DNA of 64,000 nt. It comes from Prochlorococcus marinus XMU1419. Lineage in GTDB: Bacteria; Cyanobacteriota; Cyanobacteriia; PCC-6307; Cyanobiaceae. This document shows, in pieces, positions 37,470 to 47,114 of the stretch. Made by a program: the position numbers and the translations under genes. Location: NCBI RefSeq assembly GCF_017695955.1, contig NZ_JAAORO010000003.1, forward strand, positions 496,001 to 560,000, written 5' to 3'. The first letter of the stretch is position 1. Every line of letters begins with the position of its first letter. The notes under the pieces were generated by a model. It had not been told where the DNA came from, searched no databases, and saw only the letters and a program-made list of their open reading frames with translations.

Positions 37470-38027
37470 ATGGAAATATCTTCCTTTCAATCTTATTTAG
37501 TAATTCTTTTTATTGTTTTAATAATAATTTCTATTTTTGTATTTAGACAATTTCTAAAAACAAGAAGTGAAGAATTAAATTTAGTAAAATTCGAGCAGAA
37601 AGGTTTAGATTCTCTCACTGAAGCTACAGAATTATATGAATTTGGGTCCATTCAGATAAAAAAAAGATTATATTCTGAAGCTACTAAAACTTTTTTAAAA
37701 GCAATTGAAAATTATGAAAATGAACCTGATGAAGCCAAAGCGATAATAAATAATGCTTTAGGATTTTCTTATGCTGCTCAAAATGAATTTAAAAAAGCAA
37801 TTAAACACTATAACTCTGCAATAAAATCACTTCCAAAATATCCTATAGCCCTAAATAACCTCGCATCAGCACAACAGCGTTTACTTGAGTACGACTTGGC
37901 ATATGAAACTTATCAAAAGGTTTTGGTGATAGATCCAAAGAACAAAACAGCAATTAAAAAAAGTAAGGAGTTAGAAAAAAGAAATAATTATAAACCTTAT
38001 AAAGGTATTAAAGATAAGGGATTCTAA
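37470..38027 (+). CDS. Membrane-anchored TPR protein
   Basis: A 185-residue protein with one N-terminal membrane helix ([20 protein letters not shown]) and then tetratricopeptide repeats at about 57-90, 92-125 and 126-160. Typical TPR positions are visible in [40 protein letters not shown] and [23 protein letters not shown] proteins of this shape scaffold complexes such as photosystem assembly in cyanobacteria, but the partner cannot be named here. It ends two bases before thiG, so the two are probably co-transcribed. Confidence 0.85.
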   Translation: MEISSFQSYLVILFIVLIIISIFVFRQFLKTRSEELNLVKFEQKGLDSLTEATELYEFGSIQIKKRLYSEATKTFLKAIENYENEPDEAKAIINNALGFSYAAQNEFKKAIKHYNSAIKSLPKYPIALNNLASAQQRLLEYDLAYETYQKVLVIDPKNKTAIKKSKELEKRNNYKPYKGIKDKGF

Positions 38028-38029
38028 AT

Positions 38030-38824
38030 ATGGAAAATTATTCTTCTTTACTGATTGGTGGAAAACAATTTTCCAGTAGATTAATGGTTGGTACTGGCAA
38101 ATACAAATCTACTAAAGATATGATGGAAAGTCTGTCAAATTCTGAAACGGAAATTATAACCGTCGCTGTTAGAAGAATTAAAAATTATCAAACCGGAGAA
38201 AATTTACTCGAAAAGATCAACTGGGAAAAATATTGGATGCTTCCTAATACAGCTGGTTGTGTTAATTCCGATGAGGCAGTCAGAATAGCAATTTTAGGAA
38301 GAGAGCTTGCAAAATTATCTGGTCAAGAAGAAAATAATTTTGTAAAGTTAGAAGTTATTCCTGACAAAAAGTATTTGCTACCAGATCCAATAGAAACTCT
38401 TAAAGCAGCCGAAATTTTAATAAAAAAGGGTTTCGCTGTACTACCTTATATCAATGCAGATCCTATTCTTGCAAAAAGACTAGAAGAAATAGGTTGTGCA
38501 ACTGTAATGCCATTGGGCTCGCCCATTGGCTCGGGGCAAGGTTTGTTAAATTTATCAAATATAAGAATAATTATTGAGAATGCAAAAGTGCCAGTAATAA
38601 TTGACGCAGGAATTGGGGTGCCTAGTGAAGCATCTCAAGCTATGGAAATTGGAGCTGATGGTGTTTTAATCAATAGTGCGATAGCGCAAGCTGCAAATCC
38701 TCCCCTAATGGCTCAAGCGATAAATTATAGTGTGAAAGCTGGCAGGCAAGCTTTTCTGGCAGGAAGAATTCACAAACAAGACTTTGCAGTAGCAAGTTCG
38801 CCGGAAAAAAACATATCTATCTAA
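38030..38824 (+). CDS. thiG: Thiazole synthase
   Basis: Builds the thiazole phosphate ring of thiamine from deoxyxylulose phosphate, dehydroglycine and ThiS thiocarboxylate (264 residues). TIM-barrel motifs are [89 protein letters not shown] and [17 protein letters not shown]. No thiS, thiF or thiO is near it, and there is no TPP riboswitch in the two-base gap upstream. Confidence 0.97.
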   Translation: MENYSSLLIGGKQFSSRLMVGTGKYKSTKDMMESLSNSETEIITVAVRRIKNYQTGENLLEKINWEKYWMLPNTAGCVNSDEAVRIAILGRELAKLSGQEENNFVKLEVIPDKKYLLPDPIETLKAAEILIKKGFAVLPYINADPILAKRLEEIGCATVMPLGSPIGSGQGLLNLSNIRIIIENAKVPVIIDAGIGVPSEASQAMEIGADGVLINSAIAQAANPPLMAQAINYSVKAGRQAFLAGRIHKQDFAVASSPEKNISI

Positions 38825-38983
38825 TTCTCTTAATTAAGAAAAGTTTAAAAAGAAAGTAAAAATTTATGATTTGCTTTATTTATCGTAATTAAGAAAGAAG
38901 ATTTGAAACTATTTACAATATTTTTTCGCAAAGTGGAAGCACACTGTAGTAATTTAATAAATATATTATGAATCTTTTAATTC

Positions 38984-38988
38984 TGGAG
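38984..38988 (+). promoter_or_regulatory. Ribosome binding site fixing the sqdB GTG start
   Basis: GGAG within TGGAGT lies six bases before the GTG at 38995. Strong purine sites like this are rare in the window and support the GTG start for sqdB. Confidence 0.6.
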
Positions 38989-38994
38989 TTCTGA

Positions 38995-40188
38995 GTGAAA
39001 GTTATTGTTCTAGGTGGAGATGGTTTTTGCGGTTGGCCTTGTGCGGTGAATTTAGCAGAGCAAAATCATGATGTTATTATTGTCGACAATTTAAGTCGTA
39101 GAAAAATTGATATTGATCTAGAGGTAGAATCTTTAACTCCAATTGCTTCGATAACAGAACGACTTTCTGCATGGGAAGAGACTGGAGGTAAGCCTATGAG
39201 ATTTCTTAAGATGGATATCTCTAAACAATATCAAAAATTACTTAATTTGCTAATTGATGAAAAACCAGATTCCGTGATCCATTTTGCAGAACAAAGAGCA
39301 GCACCTTACTCTATGAAATCAAGTTTCACCAAAAGATATACAGTGGATAATAATGTTAATGGCACCCACAACCTTCTTGCTGCAATAGTAGAGAGTAATT
39401 TAGATATTCATGTTGTTCATTTAGGAACAATGGGAGTCTATGGATATGGATCACATAGAGGTGCAACAATTCCAGAAGGTTATCTAAAAGTTGAAGTTCC
39501 ACAACCAGATGGAAGTCGATTTGAAGAAGAAATATTACACCCTGCCAGTCCAGGTAGTGTTTACCATATGACTAAAACCTTAGATCAATTATTATTTCTT
39601 TACTACAACAAAAATGATCTTGTAAGGATTACTGATTTACATCAAGGCATTGTTTGGGGAACAAATACAGAAGCAACTTTAAAAGATCCTAGATTGACAA
39701 ACCGATTTGACTATGACGGAGATTATGGAACTGTTTTAAACAGATTTCTAATGCAAGCTGCAATTGGATATCCATTAAGTGTTCATGGGACAGGCGGGCA
39801 AACAAGAGCATTTATACATATAAAAGACTCTGTAAAATGCGTACAACTTGCTCTTGAAAATCCTCCAAAATCCGGAGAACGAGTCAAAATCTTTAATCAA
39901 ATGACTGAGAGTCATCAAGTTGGAGAACTAGCTAAAAAAGTAGCTTCTCTAACAGGAGCTGATATTAATTATTTACCAAATCCAAGGAATGAAGCGGTAG
40001 AAAATGATCTTATTGTTGATAATAAATGTTTTATAGAATTAGGTTTAAACCCAACGACTCTTGATAATGGCTTATTAGAAGAAGTTGTTGAAGTTGCCAA
40101 AAAATACTCCAATAGATGTGATCTTAAGCGGATACCTTGTGTTTCATCCTGGACTAAAAAACAAGCTGAGGCAATAAAGACAAATTAA
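38995..40188 (+). CDS. sqdB: UDP-sulfoquinovose synthase
   Basis: Converts UDP-glucose and sulfite to UDP-sulfoquinovose for sulfolipid (397 residues, GTG start). It is an extended SDR enzyme: the dinucleotide loop GGDGFCG is at residues 7-13, the catalytic Thr145 lies in HLGTMGVYGYG, and the YxxxK pair is Y190 and K194 in YHMTKTLD. The block TDLHQGIVWG and the NRFLMQAAIGYPLSVHGTGG substrate region are characteristic of SQD1. With sqdX downstream, this forms the complete sulfolipid pathway. Sulfolipid replaces phospholipid in phosphate-poor ocean water. Confidence 0.98.
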   Translation: MKVIVLGGDGFCGWPCAVNLAEQNHDVIIVDNLSRRKIDIDLEVESLTPIASITERLSAWEETGGKPMRFLKMDISKQYQKLLNLLIDEKPDSVIHFAEQRAAPYSMKSSFTKRYTVDNNVNGTHNLLAAIVESNLDIHVVHLGTMGVYGYGSHRGATIPEGYLKVEVPQPDGSRFEEEILHPASPGSVYHMTKTLDQLLFLYYNKNDLVRITDLHQGIVWGTNTEATLKDPRLTNRFDYDGDYGTVLNRFLMQAAIGYPLSVHGTGGQTRAFIHIKDSVKCVQLALENPPKSGERVKIFNQMTESHQVGELAKKVASLTGADINYLPNPRNEAVENDLIVDNKCFIELGLNPTTLDNGLLEEVVEVAKKYSNRCDLKRIPCVSSWTKKQAEAIKTN

Positions 40189-40215
40189 AATTTCCAAAAT
40201 AGTTACTCTAAGAAA

Positions 40216-41349
40216 GTGAAAATTGCATTGTTTACTGAAACTTTTTTACCTAAAGTTGATGGCATAGTCACAAGATTGACTAAAACAATTGAATTTTTAA
40301 TAAAAAATGGTGATGAAGTTATAATTTTTTGTCCAGAAGGGTGTCCAGAATCATATATGGGTGCAACTGTAGTTGGAGTTGCTGCAATGCCATTACCCTT
40401 ATACCCAGAGTTGAAGCTTGGTTTGCCGGGTCCTGCAGTCTCAGATAAGTTAGAAAAATTTAAGCCAGATTTGATACATGTTGTTAATCCAGCTGTACTT
40501 GGCTTAGGTGGCATATGGTTAGCGAAAACTAATAATATTCCTTTAATTGCGAGTTACCATACTCATCTTCCAAAATATCTGGAACATTACGGTATGGGTA
40601 TGTTAGAGCCACTTTTGTGGGAATTACTTAAAGCAGCTCATAATCAAGCATTGTTAAATTTATGTACTTCCACCGCTATGGTCAATGAGTTAAAAGATAA
40701 AGGTATTCAAAGGACTGCTCTATGGCAAAGGGGAGTAGATACTTTCAGTTTCAGACCAGATTTGAGAAGTGAGAAAATGAGAAAAAAATTATTTGGGAAA
40801 TATAACGACGCTAATTACTTATTGATTTATGTAGGAAGATTATCAGCAGAAAAACAAATTGAGAGAATTAAACCAGTCTTAGAAAGTATTCCTAATGCTT
40901 GCCTTGCACTTGTAGGTGACGGACCATATAGAAACCAGCTTGAAAAAATCTTCGAAAATACAAAGACTAATTTCATAGGATACTTATCTGGCGATGAACT
41001 TGCTAGCGCCTATGCCTCTGGAGATATATTTTTATTTCCATCTAGTACAGAAACACTTGGGTTAGTTTTACTAGAAGCAATGGCAGCAGGATGTCCAGTT
41101 ATCGGAGCCAACAAGGGGGGGATTCCAGATATTATTAGTGATGGGATTAATGGTTGTTTATATGATCCTGATGAAAAAGATAATGGGAAACAAAGTTTGA
41201 TTAAAGCGACAAAAAAAATTCTAGAGAATGAAGATAAAAGAGAAGTTATGAGAAAAGAGGCACGAAACGAAGCAGAAAAATGGGATTGGAATCAAGCAAC
41301 ACTACAACTGCAAAATTATTATGCAGATACTCTCAAAGAAATAGATTAA
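40216..41349 (+). CDS. sqdX: Sulfolipid synthase (UDP-sulfoquinovose:diacylglycerol glycosyltransferase)
   Basis: A GT4-type glycosyltransferase with GT-B fold (377 residues, GTG start). The N-domain opens with IALFTETFLPKVDGIVTRLT and carries IASYHTHLPKYLEHYG. The C-domain has IYVGRLSAEKQIERIKP, LVGDGPYRNQL, and the nucleotide-binding E-x7-E in TETLGLVLLEAMAAGCPVIG. Adjacency to sqdB (27 bases) makes the SqdX assignment firm over other GT4 enzymes. It ends at a hairpin shared with the convergent small gene. Confidence 0.96.
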   Translation: MKIALFTETFLPKVDGIVTRLTKTIEFLIKNGDEVIIFCPEGCPESYMGATVVGVAAMPLPLYPELKLGLPGPAVSDKLEKFKPDLIHVVNPAVLGLGGIWLAKTNNIPLIASYHTHLPKYLEHYGMGMLEPLLWELLKAAHNQALLNLCTSTAMVNELKDKGIQRTALWQRGVDTFSFRPDLRSEKMRKKLFGKYNDANYLLIYVGRLSAEKQIERIKPVLESIPNACLALVGDGPYRNQLEKIFENTKTNFIGYLSGDELASAYASGDIFLFPSSTETLGLVLLEAMAAGCPVIGANKGGIPDIISDGINGCLYDPDEKDNGKQSLIKATKKILENEDKREVMRKEARNEAEKWDWNQATLQLQNYYADTLKEID

Positions 41350-41358
41350 AATTAATCT
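41343..41358. terminator. Hairpin over the sqdX stop, convergent with the next gene
   Basis: 6-bp stem AGATTA / TAATCT with an AAAT loop. The sqdX TAA (41347-41349) is in the left arm, and the repeat ends four bases from the stop of the leftward small gene. It could serve both transcripts. T-runs are short on both sides. Confidence 0.35.
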
Positions 41359-41361
41359 TAA

Positions 41362-41610
41362 TTATGCTACGTGTGGAGGTGTGGGATTATTATACGAACT
41401 TAAAGGAAGTATTAGAGTAGCGATATTTTGATTCTTTTCAGGCCTTTTTTTCTTTGAAAACTTTTTACCAAAGGGTACTCTTATAACATTGGTTCCCTCA
41501 ATGGAAGAAATGTTTGAGTTATCTCCTGAAAAATTATTGACAAAATTTGGTAAATCTACGTTTTTAACTGGCAGGTGCTTAACATTACCAGATTTAAAAT
41601 CTTTGGTCAT
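41362..41610 (-). CDS. Small conserved-looking hypothetical protein
   Basis: An 82-residue reading frame I do not recognise. It is polar and basic, with an Asn/Ser/Val-rich N-terminal half, a central lysine cluster (FGKKFSKKKRPEKNQN) and a proline-containing end (SSYNNPTPPHVA). It has no signal peptide or membrane segment. The frame fills nearly the whole gap between convergent sqdX and the end of gcvP, which favours a real gene. Expression and function are unknown. Confidence 0.5.
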   Translation of the reverse strand: MTKDFKSGNVKHLPVKNVDLPNFVNNFSGDNSNISSIEGTNVIRVPFGKKFSKKKRPEKNQNIATLILPLSSYNNPTPPHVA

Positions 41611-41722
41611 AGCTTCAAATACCCCAAAAAATTTGATGCTCGAATATTTTAATAAAAAAATTTAAAAAAATTCTATAAGAAAATATTAAATTTTTATTCT
41701 CACTGATAATAACTAAGTAAAT

Positions 41723-41742
41723 ATAAGGATGCTAGTCCTTAT
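41723..41742 (-). terminator. Hairpin over the gcvP stop codon
   Basis: Perfect 7-bp stem ATAAGGA / TCCTTAT with a six-base loop; the gcvP TAA stop (41741-41739) lies in the first arm on the minus strand. The following bases ATTTACTTAG give only a weak T-run. Probable 3'-end structure of the gcvH-gcvP transcript. Confidence 0.45.
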
Positions 41743-44648
41743 GCACATTTTTTTTCTTCGAAAGTCTCGCCTTGATTTACATTGCAAGAACAAATTAAAT
41801 TGCGATCGCCATATGCATTATTGATCCTAGAAACTGAAGACCAAAACTTAATAGACGTTGGAGTTTTATAAGGAAAAGAAGCTTTTTCTTTTGAATAAGG
41901 ATAATGCCAGTTATCAGCAATTAACTCCTTCAGCGTATGAGGAGCGTTACTTATTACATTGTTATTCTTTAATGCATCATTTTTTTCTATTTCGCTGATT
42001 TCTTCTCCAATCAATAGCATAGCCTCGCAAAATCTATCCAATTCAACCAAACTTTCACTTTCAGTAGGCTCTATCATTATCGTCTCTGGAACAGGCCAAC
42101 TTATAGTTGGGGCATGAAAACTATAATCTATTAATCGTTTAGCTAAATCATTAACACTCAAACCAGTTTTAGATTTTAAATCCCTGAAATCTAGAATACA
42201 TTCATGTGCGACAAAATTATTTTTTCCTTTATAAAGAATCTTGAATTTATGTTTTAAAGTATGCGCAATATAATTTGCAGATAAAATTGCATGCGCAGTA
42301 GCTTTCCTTAAACCACTAAGACCAGCCATTTTTATGTACATCCAACTTATTGGAAGAATACTTGCACTCCCATGCTTGGCAGAAGATACGTAATTGGAAC
42401 TAATAGATAAATTATTATCCATTAAAGAATGAGTAGGAAGAAATGGGCTTAAAATTTCTGATGCAGCAACTGGACCTACTCCTGGACCACCACCTCCATG
42501 TGGAATGCAGAATGTTTTATGTAAATTCAAATGACAAACATCAACACCATAATTCCCCGGTTTACATAATCCAACCTGAGCGTTCAAATTTGCTCCATCT
42601 AAATAGACAAATCCTCCCACAGAGTGAATTAAATCACATATGTTTCTGATTTGTAATTCAAAAACTCCATGAGTAGAAGGATAAGTCAACATAAGAGCCC
42701 CTATTTGGTTATCAAATTTCTTGACCTTAATTGACAAATCTTGAAAATCAATATTTCCTTCGTCATCACATTCAACAGTTAACACGTCAAAACCTGCCAT
42801 AACTGCACTAGCAGGATTTGTTCCATGAGCACTTTTTGGAATTAAACATTTTTTTCTTAACAAGTCACCTTTTGATTCAAAATAAGAATTTATTGCCAAT
42901 AAACCTGCAAACTCTCCTTGAGAACCTGCATTTGGTTGAAAAGAAACTGATTTTAAACCAACAATCTCACTTATCCATTTTTCTAAGTCAGATATAATTT
43001 TTGAATAGCCTTTAGTTTGATCTGGTGGGGAAAAAGGATGAATGGAAGATAAATTAGCCCAAGAGACTGGATTTAACTCTGCTGCAGAATTTAACTTCAT
43101 GGTGCAGCTTCCCAATGGCATCATCCCATCAACCAAAGAAAAATCTTTTTCTGCAAGTCGGAATATATATCTCATTAATTCAGTTTCACTTTGGTAATTT
43201 GTGAATATATCTTGCTGCATCCATGCACTGGATCTCAAAGCTAAACTTTCAAGATGAAATTCTTTATCAAATTTTATATGTTCTAAATATTCTTCTTTTT
43301 CTATAAGGTTTGCTATGAAAGTCAAAATATCTTTTATTTCTTTTTCATTACTAAGCTCATCTAAAGAGATCCCAAAACCAGTTGAATTTTCAATAGTTGA
43401 TCCCAACGGCAAAATTCTTAAGTTATAGCCGTTTTTTAAAGCCTCATTATGGATCCTTTGGGAGTGCTCAGAATAAACATCAATACTATCAAATCTAATC
43501 CCATCAGGAATATCAAAACCTAAAGCAACTAAACTTGATTCTAAATTTATTCGCAACTCAACTAATCTCTTAGCAATTTGCGTTAATCCAGAGGGTCCAT
43601 GATAAATAGCATAAAAAGAAGAAATTATAGCTAACAAAGATTGAGCAGTACAAATATTACTAGTGGCCTTTTCCCTTCTAATATGTTGCTCTCTTGTTTG
43701 CAATGCTAGTCTTAGTGACTTTTCTCCATTTTTAGATAGACTTTCCCCAACTATTCTTCCTGGTATCAGCCTTTTATATTTTTCGCTACAAGCAAAATAT
43801 GCTGCATGAGGGCCACCAAAACCCATTGGAACACCAAATCTTTGCATACTCCCCACTGCTACATCAACACCAAATTCAGAAATTGGTTTAATCAAAACTT
43901 GTGCCAGTGGATCAATACATGCCGTAACAATAATTTCTGATCTATGTGCTTGGGATATTAAGAATGTAGGATCATATAATTGTCCGTTTTTACCAGGTAA
44001 TTGCAACAACATTCCAAAAACATCATCAAGATTAGGAAGGTTGCTTTGAGTAAAGCGTTTTAAAGTTATTCCCAAAGGTTTTGCTCTGGTTTGTAGAACA
44101 TTAAAAGTATGATCAAAAACATTTGACTCCACTAAGTACACTTTTGAAGATTTATTTTTTCTTGCGGAAAAACTCATGGCCATGGCTTCTGCTGCTGCAG
44201 TACCCTCATCCAACAAAGATGCATTGGCGACAGGGAATCCTGTTAGTTCACAAACAATAGTCTGAAAATTAAATAGAGCTTCTAATCTTCCTTGTGCAAT
44301 TTCTGCTTGATATGGAGTATAGGACGTGTACCACCTTGGATTCTCAAGAACATGTCTTTGGATTACTTTAGGCATATGATTGTCATAATAACCAAGGCCG
44401 ATAAGTGATCTCATTTTTGTATTTTTATTCGTAATCTCTTCTAATTCGTTTAAAGCCTCAATTTCTGAACAACCTTGGGGCAATATTTCTGAAGATTTAT
44501 CTTTAAGCTGTATATCTTCAGGGATAACTTGATTTATAAATTGATCAATATTATTAAAACCAAGCTTGTTCAGCATAATTCTTTCATCATTATCTCCTAA
44601 CCCAAGATGCCTATCTATAAACAAATCAGACCCAAATTTGGATGTCAT
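41739..44648 (-). CDS. gcvP: Glycine dehydrogenase (decarboxylating), P-protein
   Basis: PLP enzyme that decarboxylates glycine and passes the aminomethyl group to GcvH (969 residues, the fused single-chain form). The PLP lysine lies near residue 710 in HLNLHKTFCIPHGGGGPGVG. The N-terminal half contains RHLGLGDNDERIML, YTPYQAEIAQGRLEALFNFQ and QTREQHIRREKATSNICTAQ. It lies 45 bases downstream of gcvH. In cyanobacteria it serves photorespiratory glycine breakdown and C1 supply. Confidence 0.98.
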   Translation of the reverse strand: MTSKFGSDLFIDRHLGLGDNDERIMLNKLGFNNIDQFINQVIPEDIQLKDKSSEILPQGCSEIEALNELEEITNKNTKMRSLIGLGYYDNHMPKVIQRHVLENPRWYTSYTPYQAEIAQGRLEALFNFQTIVCELTGFPVANASLLDEGTAAAEAMAMSFSARKNKSSKVYLVESNVFDHTFNVLQTRAKPLGITLKRFTQSNLPNLDDVFGMLLQLPGKNGQLYDPTFLISQAHRSEIIVTACIDPLAQVLIKPISEFGVDVAVGSMQRFGVPMGFGGPHAAYFACSEKYKRLIPGRIVGESLSKNGEKSLRLALQTREQHIRREKATSNICTAQSLLAIISSFYAIYHGPSGLTQIAKRLVELRINLESSLVALGFDIPDGIRFDSIDVYSEHSQRIHNEALKNGYNLRILPLGSTIENSTGFGISLDELSNEKEIKDILTFIANLIEKEEYLEHIKFDKEFHLESLALRSSAWMQQDIFTNYQSETELMRYIFRLAEKDFSLVDGMMPLGSCTMKLNSAAELNPVSWANLSSIHPFSPPDQTKGYSKIISDLEKWISEIVGLKSVSFQPNAGSQGEFAGLLAINSYFESKGDLLRKKCLIPKSAHGTNPASAVMAGFDVLTVECDDEGNIDFQDLSIKVKKFDNQIGALMLTYPSTHGVFELQIRNICDLIHSVGGFVYLDGANLNAQVGLCKPGNYGVDVCHLNLHKTFCIPHGGGGPGVGPVAASEILSPFLPTHSLMDNNLSISSNYVSSAKHGSASILPISWMYIKMAGLSGLRKATAHAILSANYIAHTLKHKFKILYKGKNNFVAHECILDFRDLKSKTGLSVNDLAKRLIDYSFHAPTISWPVPETIMIEPTESESLVELDRFCEAMLLIGEEISEIEKNDALKNNNVISNAPHTLKELIADNWHYPYSKEKASFPYKTPTSIKFWSSVSRINNAYGDRNLICSCNVNQGETFEEKKCA

Positions 44649-44693
44649 ATTAAAATATTTTTCTTTAAAATAGCTCTTTTTAGAAAGTTTGCC

Positions 44694-45083
44694 TTATTTT
44701 GGTACAACCTTTGATTGATATTCTTCAGAAGTCATCAAATCAGCAATTGATGCTTTTGATTCTGGTTTCAAAATGACTAACCAACCGTCTCCAATCGGAT
44801 CATTCTGTAAAAGCTCAGGGTTCTCAACAACACTTTCATTTACAGATACTATTTCTCCTGAAAAAGGCAGGTAAACTTCCTCTACGGCCTTAACTGATTC
44901 TATTGTTCCAAAAGTCTCGCCTTTCTCTAAAGTCGCCCCTTCATCAGCTAATTCAACAAAAACGATATCTCCTAATTGATCTATAGCGAATTCACTAACT
45001 CCAATTTTTAATAATCCATTTTCTTCTAAGACATATTCATGAGTATCAGCATAGTTGAGGTTGTCTGGAAACTTGTAAGACAT
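44694..45083 (-). CDS. gcvH: Glycine cleavage system H protein
   Basis: Lipoyl carrier (129 residues) that shuttles the aminomethyl group between P- and T-proteins. The lipoylated lysine is K65 in FGTIESVKAVEEVYLPFSG; the N-terminal YADTHEYVLE and the C-terminal GDGWLVILKP are standard. It lies directly upstream of gcvP and two bases downstream of the PLP-enzyme gene, so the three form one transcription block. gcvT is separate, at 62,513. Confidence 0.98.
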   Translation of the reverse strand: MSYKFPDNLNYADTHEYVLEENGLLKIGVSEFAIDQLGDIVFVELADEGATLEKGETFGTIESVKAVEEVYLPFSGEIVSVNESVVENPELLQNDPIGDGWLVILKPESKASIADLMTSEEYQSKVVPK

Positions 45084-45085
45084 GA

Positions 45086-46378
45086 TTAAGTAGATAAAGG
45101 AAGTAGAGAATCCTTTGAAATTAATTCTTCCTCTAATAGTTCAGATAATAATCGAATTAATGCAATTTTGATGTGAGCTATGTGAGAACCACCTTGAACA
45201 AAAATATTGTAAGGATCTCTTAGAGGGGCATCAGCAGAAAATTCACTTGTACTACCTTCAATAAAGGTACCTCCTGCCATTAATAATTTTGAATCATATC
45301 CATCCATTGATGATGGAACAACATTCAGAAAAGAATCTACAGGTGAAGAATTTTGAAATGATTGACAAACTTTTTGTACCAAATCAGGATTATTCAATCT
45401 TACTGACTGAATAAGATCAGATCTATAAGTTGCTGGCTCTGGTAAAACCTTAAATCCCAAATTTTTAAAGACTGCTGCAACCATATCAGCACCCTTTAGT
45501 GATTCGTGAACAATTTGTGGTGCTAAAAACAAACCCTGCAAAATTAATCTTCCTAGTCCAAAATTTATTCCTGCAGAAGAACCAATGCCTGGTGAGGTTA
45601 ATCTAGAACATGCCATCTCAACCAACTCTGCATCTCCTGCAACGTATCCACCAGTAGGAACGATTGTTCCTCCCAAATTTTTAATCAAAGATCCAGCAAT
45701 TATATTTGCCCCTTTAGAAATTGGTTCACTATCTTCAACAAGCTCCCCATAACAGTTATCAACAAAACATATACAATTAGGATCAAGAGAATGAATAAGA
45801 CTACAAATTTTTTCTATCTGATGATTCGTAAGAGACTTTCTCCAACTATATCCACAACTTTTTTGTATGAATACTAATTTGCATGAATTTTCTTTAAAAG
45901 AATGAACAATTTTTTCTTCAAAAGAATCAAAATTCTCGCAAATATTTATTTGCTTATATTCAATGTCAAAATCTTTAAGTGAGCCTTTTCCTCCTCCCCT
46001 TATTCCTATGACTTCTTCTAACGTGTCATATGGTTGTCCCGTAATAGATAACATTACATCTCCAGGTCGAAGAATTCCAAATAAGACAGAACTTATTGCA
46101 TGCGTTCCGCTTACAAATTGCATCCTCACAGCAGCCTTTTCAGCAAGAAACAATCTTGCAAAAACTGCATCAATTTTTTCTCTAGATATATCATCATGTC
46201 CACTACCAGAAGATTGATTGAAATGACTAGTAGAAACTTTTTCTTCCTTAAAAATTGTCAAAATATTTTCTAATTTCTGGAAAACCTGATTAGACCTTTC
46301 TTGGAAAACTTTACTTAAACTTTCTTCGACAGAAAGAATAGAGTTTTCAGCGAGTTTTAAGTTATTGTCAGGAGTCAT
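45086..46378 (-). CDS. Cystathionine beta-lyase-like PLP enzyme (aluminum-resistance family)
   Basis: A 430-residue fold-type I PLP protein of the Met-gamma-lyase-related family often called aluminum-resistance protein. Recognisable blocks are FNQSSGSGHDDISREKIDAV, FVSGTHAISSVLFGIL, DNCYGELVEDSEP and the PLP lysine region GSLIKNLGGTIVPTGGYVAG. The C-terminal FIEGSTSEFSADAPLRDPY and YNIFVQGGSHIAHIKIALI are also characteristic. The true substrate is not established; a C-S lyase is the usual guess. It shares a leftward block with gcvH and gcvP. Confidence 0.85.
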   Translation of the reverse strand: MTPDNNLKLAENSILSVEESLSKVFQERSNQVFQKLENILTIFKEEKVSTSHFNQSSGSGHDDISREKIDAVFARLFLAEKAAVRMQFVSGTHAISSVLFGILRPGDVMLSITGQPYDTLEEVIGIRGGGKGSLKDFDIEYKQINICENFDSFEEKIVHSFKENSCKLVFIQKSCGYSWRKSLTNHQIEKICSLIHSLDPNCICFVDNCYGELVEDSEPISKGANIIAGSLIKNLGGTIVPTGGYVAGDAELVEMACSRLTSPGIGSSAGINFGLGRLILQGLFLAPQIVHESLKGADMVAAVFKNLGFKVLPEPATYRSDLIQSVRLNNPDLVQKVCQSFQNSSPVDSFLNVVPSSMDGYDSKLLMAGGTFIEGSTSEFSADAPLRDPYNIFVQGGSHIAHIKIALIRLLSELLEEELISKDSLLPLST

Positions 46379-46385
46379 TAATTAA

Positions 46386-46403
46386 AAAAATAATCTTATT
46401 TTT
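46386..46403 (-). terminator. AT-only hairpin over the stop of the HTH-like gene
   Basis: 8-bp inverted repeat AAAAATAA / TTATTTTT with a two-base gap (or seven pairs with a four-base loop). The stop codon (46398-46396) lies in the first arm on the minus strand. The second arm runs into further T residues, as in an intrinsic terminator, but the stem has no G:C pair. Confidence 0.3.
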
Positions 46404-47094
46404 CAGAAGCTAAATTTCTTAATTCTGCGAGGAAAGCATTAGGTCCCCTGCCATGAAAATAAGAAAGATTTTTTGAAGCCTCATATAAATCAAGAAGTTC
46501 TCCATCTAATTCTTCTGCAGTATAATCTCTAATTCCTGCAATTACCTCAGCAAAACGTTCTCTACGGGCAGATTTATTGACAGCATAGGCTTTCATTACT
46601 TGCATTTTACATGATCTCCAAGCCTTATTCTGGCAAAAATGTACTGAAAGAGCATCACTCAAAGCAGAAGCTTCTTCATCTTCTATGTACCAGTCAAAAG
46701 ATGAAGGTAGAGGTTTTAATCCTGAAAATATCTCGAATAATTCCCCCGCCGACAATGGATGACCAGAATCATTTTTAAGGGGTAATGCAGACTCTTCCAA
46801 AGATTTCCATAACTCTGGGTAATCACTTTCAAAACGATCCCTGATTTTTTCAATACCTTGATCAAGAATCGTATTAACTTGAGCTAAAGCTAGAAAAACT
46901 TCAGGACCTGGCGAAGATAACTTCCCATTCCTAAGATTAGAAATTTGTGAATTATGAACTTTGCCTAAATCAAGAACTTCAGAAAGTAATGGCAAAACTC
47001 TGTGTGACCATCCATTTCTTTCATGCCAGAGATGTATCAAATGAGCCATAGCCCTTCGACCTCTAGATAATTTATCGCGATATCCGAGACTCAC
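46396..47094 (-). CDS. Conserved-looking protein with a possible Xre-like HTH
   Basis: A 232-residue cytoplasmic protein of no named family that I recognise. Residues about 30-80 (HRVLPLLSEVLDLGKVHNSQ followed by ISNLRNGKLSSPGPEVFLAL) look like an Xre-type helix-turn-helix, with Q-I-S-N-L-R-N-G-K as the recognition helix and turn. The rest is helical and acidic, including FDWYIEDEEASALSDALSVH and RRERFAEVIAGIRDYTAEEL. It is divergent from desC, with facing promoter-like elements between them, so it might regulate itself or desC. That is inference. Confidence 0.7.
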   Translation of the reverse strand: MSLGYRDKLSRGRRAMAHLIHLWHERNGWSHRVLPLLSEVLDLGKVHNSQISNLRNGKLSSPGPEVFLALAQVNTILDQGIEKIRDRFESDYPELWKSLEESALPLKNDSGHPLSAGELFEIFSGLKPLPSSFDWYIEDEEASALSDALSVHFCQNKAWRSCKMQVMKAYAVNKSARRERFAEVIAGIRDYTAEELDGELLDLYEASKNLSYFHGRGPNAFLAELRNLASEK

Positions 47095-47114
47095 AGATAA
47101 TTAAACTTATCAAT

